43,239 nt of DNA, taken from Bacteroidales bacterium. GTDB lineage: Bacteria; Bacteroidota; Bacteroidia; Bacteroidales; F082. Shown piece after piece: positions 42,246 to 43,239 of this stretch. The DNA lies in assembly GCA_030690365.1 (NCBI GenBank), contig JAUYGX010000123.1, forward strand, positions 1 through 43,239, in the 5' to 3' direction. The notes under the pieces were generated by a model. The model did no database searches and was not told the DNA's origin. It saw nothing but the letters and a program-made list of their open reading frames with translations. The position numbers were made by a program, and so were the translations under genes. Position 1 is the stretch's first letter. Every line of letters begins with the position of its first letter.

Positions 42246-42533
42246 ATGAAAACATCAAAATTGAACTTATGGATAATGTTGATTCTGGTGGCACTCTTCG
42301 TAACATCGTGTACACCCGGAAGCATGCATTTTACGGAACAACCCGCCGGATTCTTTATGGGATTGTGGCATGGTTTTATTTCGTTTTTCACCTTTATCAT
42401 CAGTTTGTTTAGCGACCATGTGAAAGTTTATGAAGTCAATAACAATGGCGGATGGTACAACTTCGGTTTTATTTTGGGCATCTCCATTTTTTATGGTGGC
42501 GGATCGAAAGGAACCTGCGGAAAAAGGAGGTAG
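42246..42533 (+). CDS. Small predicted lipoprotein, hypothetical
   Basis: A 95-residue product with a lipoprotein signal (LILVALFVTSC, Cys22), a hydrophobic stretch FFMGLWHGFISFFTFIISLF (36-55) that could be a re-entrant or membrane segment, then VYEVNNNGGWYNFGFILGIS, a Gly-rich turn and a basic C-terminus. I recall similar short proteins as uncharacterised in several bacterial groups. A near-match -7 box TACCTTAG (one mismatch) lies at 42177-42184. It is isolated on both sides. Confidence 0.7.
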   Translation: MKTSKLNLWIMLILVALFVTSCTPGSMHFTEQPAGFFMGLWHGFISFFTFIISLFSDHVKVYEVNNNGGWYNFGFILGISIFYGGGSKGTCGKRR

Positions 42534-42588
42534 GTGCATTGGGAATCTGAACCTTGAATAGATATTTAATGAAAAAGGTTGCTGTCGT

Positions 42589-42608
42589 TAATTTTTACGT
42601 AAAAATTA
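42589..42608. promoter_or_regulatory. 20-bp perfect palindrome upstream of the tRNA promoter
   Basis: TAATTTTTACGTAAAAATTA reads the same on both strands. It ends 24 bp before the tRNA-locus -7 box, so it covers the region just upstream of -33. It could be a regulator site or an upstream element, and it is not followed by a T-run. Confidence 0.45.
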
Positions 42609-42632
42609 GAAAATTAATTAAATATTTATTGT

Positions 42633-42640
42633 TAGTTTTG
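42633..42640 (+). promoter_or_regulatory. tRNA locus promoter, -7 box TAGTTTTG
   Basis: Exact TAnnTTTG match 45 bp before the first tRNA-like unit, in strongly AT-rich DNA. It is the only good box between the lipoprotein gene and the intact tRNA. Confidence 0.5.
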
Positions 42641-42684
42641 CATCCCGAAATTGAGCATACCCAATTTTGGTGCTTGTAAAAGCA

Positions 42685-42787
42685 GGGCCTATAGCTCAGT
42701 TGGTTAGCCCCGATAGCTATCGGGGTGACTCATAATCATCACGTTGGTTGATTATTAAAACCAATTGAAAAATAGTTCCAAAACAAC
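42685..42787 (+). pseudogene. tRNA-like unit 1: 5' half and anticodon arm of the CAU tRNA with palindromic insert
   Basis: The first 23 bases are identical to the 5' end of the intact tRNA at 42895 (acceptor 5' strand, D-stem and D-loop through GGTTAG). Then comes the 18-bp palindrome CCCCGATAGCTATCGGGG (42708-42725) in place of the 3' D-stem. An anticodon arm that can still pair (GGTGA-CTCATAA-TCATC, anticodon CAT) and a five-base variable segment follow. The T-arm is degraded (TTGGTT ... AACCAA) and no strand complementary to the acceptor is present. It cannot make a normal tRNA. Confidence 0.75.
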
Positions 42788-42894
42788 GGGCCTATAGCTC
42801 AGTTGGTTAGCCCCGATAGTTATCGGGGTGACTCATAATCATCACGTTGATTGATTGTGTAAACCAATTGGAAAATAGATCCGAAAAAACAACA
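42788..42894 (+). pseudogene. tRNA-like unit 2, tandem copy of unit 1
   Basis: Same layout as unit 1 with about ten differences. The palindrome has one change (CCCCGATAGTTATCGGGG, 42811-42828), still able to pair by a G-T wobble. The anticodon arm is unchanged, while the T-arm region has diverged further (TTGATTGATTGTGT). It abuts the intact tRNA. Confidence 0.75.
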
Positions 42895-42968
42895 GGGCCT
42901 ATAGCTCAGTTGGTTAGAGTCCCTGACTCATAATCAGGTTGTCCCAGGTTCAAGTCCTGGTGGGCCCA
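42895..42968 (+). tRNA. tRNA with CAU anticodon (elongator Met or Ile2)
   Basis: A 74-nt cloverleaf: 7-bp acceptor stem GGGCCTA/TGGGCCC (one G-T), D-stem GCTC/GAGT, anticodon stem CCTGA/TCAGG around loop CTCATAA (anticodon CAT), variable TTGTC, T-stem CCAGG/CCTGG with loop TTCAAGT, discriminator A. CCA is not encoded. G1-C72 pairing excludes initiator tRNA. Sequence alone does not let me separate elongator Met from the lysidine-modified Ile2. Confidence 0.93.
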
Positions 42969-42976
42969 CTAACCAC

Positions 42977-43010
42977 AACCGCTGACTAGCAAGTCAGCGG
43001 TTTTTTTTTT
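42977..43010 (+). terminator. Terminator after the tRNA
   Basis: ACCGCTGACT pairs with AGTCAGCGGT around a short AGCA loop and is followed by ten T. It starts 9 bp after the tRNA. Confidence 0.85.
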
Positions 43011-43013
43011 CTT

Positions 43014-43239
43014 ATGTGCCATTGTTATATCCTTTACAGTAAAAAACTTGATCGTTTCTATATCGGGTCAACTATCCTGAGACCCGAGGATCGTTTACAC
43101 AGCCACCTGACTGAATATTATGGTAAAAAGAAATTTACAGCTAAGGAAAAAGACTGGACAATATTCTTAAGTATTGATTGTCACTCAATAGAACAAGCAC
43201 AGAAAATTGAACATCATTTAAAAAAAATGAAAAGTAAAA
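43014..43239 (+). CDS. GIY-YIG nuclease-family protein (3' end outside window)
   Basis: ATG at 43014 with 75 codons to the window edge and no stop. The start MCHCYILYSKKLDRFYIGST is a GIY-YIG domain: the first motif is degenerate (CYI), the second intact (YIG at 16-18), followed by the conserved Arg27 and His31 (PEDRLHSHLTEYY). KIEHHLKKMKSK near the edge carries the catalytic Glu region. Small UPF0213/YhbQ-like proteins of this kind are common in Bacteroidetes, often beside tRNA or rRNA genes. The ATG is only 3 bp after the T-run of the tRNA terminator, so it has no leader of its own and may depend on read-through. Confidence 0.85.
   Translation, partial: MCHCYILYSKKLDRFYIGSTILRPEDRLHSHLTEYYGKKKFTAKEKDWTIFLSIDCHSIEQAQKIEHHLKKMKSK

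Noticed and set aside
42708-42725. Terminator hairpin
   Set aside because: A perfect palindrome but without any T-run after it, and its loop would be very tight; it is better explained as an inserted repeat.
42685-42894. Two further functional tRNA genes
   Set aside because: The 5' ends match a tRNA, but the D-stem is broken by the palindrome and no 3' acceptor or proper T-arm follows.
42685-42900. CRISPR-like array
   Set aside because: Only two repeats plus a tRNA, with repeat units that are tRNA-derived, no spacers of uniform size and no cas genes.

Overview
This window looks like a chromosomal segment of a Bacteroidetes bacterium, probably of the Bacteroidales/Marinilabiliales type; I cannot name a genus. 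Four things point there: type IX secretion (T9SS) C-terminal sorting domains, at least fourteen exact copies of the Bacteroidetes -7 promoter box TAnnTTTG at sensible distances from gene starts, generally weak Shine-Dalgarno sequences, and typical gene families (LysS with a C-terminal extension, DUF4421, the viroplasmin-type RNase HI, SufBCDSE-T). Most of the window is housekeeping or envelope content. No prophage, CRISPR array, insertion sequence or integron was seen.

Layout. 1-571: tail of a T9SS cargo gene, a terminator, a C-terminal relic of a DNA photolyase, and a second terminator. 572-3783: lysS, an outer-membrane SPOR-domain protein and a 39-residue membrane peptide. 3795-7623: a secreted peptidylarginine deiminase resembling Porphyromonas PPAD, tatA, and the lytic transglycosylase mltF. 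7759-8478: acyl-ACP thioesterase. 8543-15972: an eight-gene efflux operon on the minus strand, in transcription order TetR, TolC, HlyD, DUF2147, ABC ATPase, ABC ATPase, ABC-2 permease, ABC-2 permease. It is a split version of the YbhFSR type with one predicted degenerate ATP site. 16152-17681: an AT-rich, isolated GT-C glycosyltransferase-like gene. 18161-24902: ssb, then the SUF iron-sulfur cluster operon sufB-C-D-S-E-T with a MOSC gene at its end. 25034-27838: a DUF4421 protein, an Hpt phosphotransfer protein and an NtrC-type regulator. 28175-31201: a membrane-anchored PHP-like protein, a GT39/ArnT-like transferase and a double CDGSH iron-sulfur protein. 31322-34938: biotin-dependent acyl-CoA carboxylase (biotin carboxylase, BCCP, carboxyltransferase). 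35136-42533: RNase HI, a CPBP protease, dusB, a HAD hydrolase, a tandem-Cache lipoprotein, a DUF255 thioredoxin-fold lipoprotein and a small lipoprotein. 42589-43239: a tRNA locus and a GIY-YIG nuclease gene cut by the window end.

Most unusual points: (1) the tRNA locus, where two tandem units of about 105 bp copy the 5' half and anticodon arm of the adjacent CAU tRNA but carry an 18-bp palindrome, CCCCGATAGCTATCGGGG, in the D-arm and have no 3' acceptor strand; (2) the PPAD-like enzyme, in which every catalytic and substrate-binding residue I can recall for PPAD is present at matching spacing; (3) the photolyase relic; (4) the asymmetric ATPase pair and a candidate TetR operator in the efflux operon; (5) a palindrome in the promoter of the NtrC-type regulator; (6) a tandem-Cache lipoprotein without any signalling domain.
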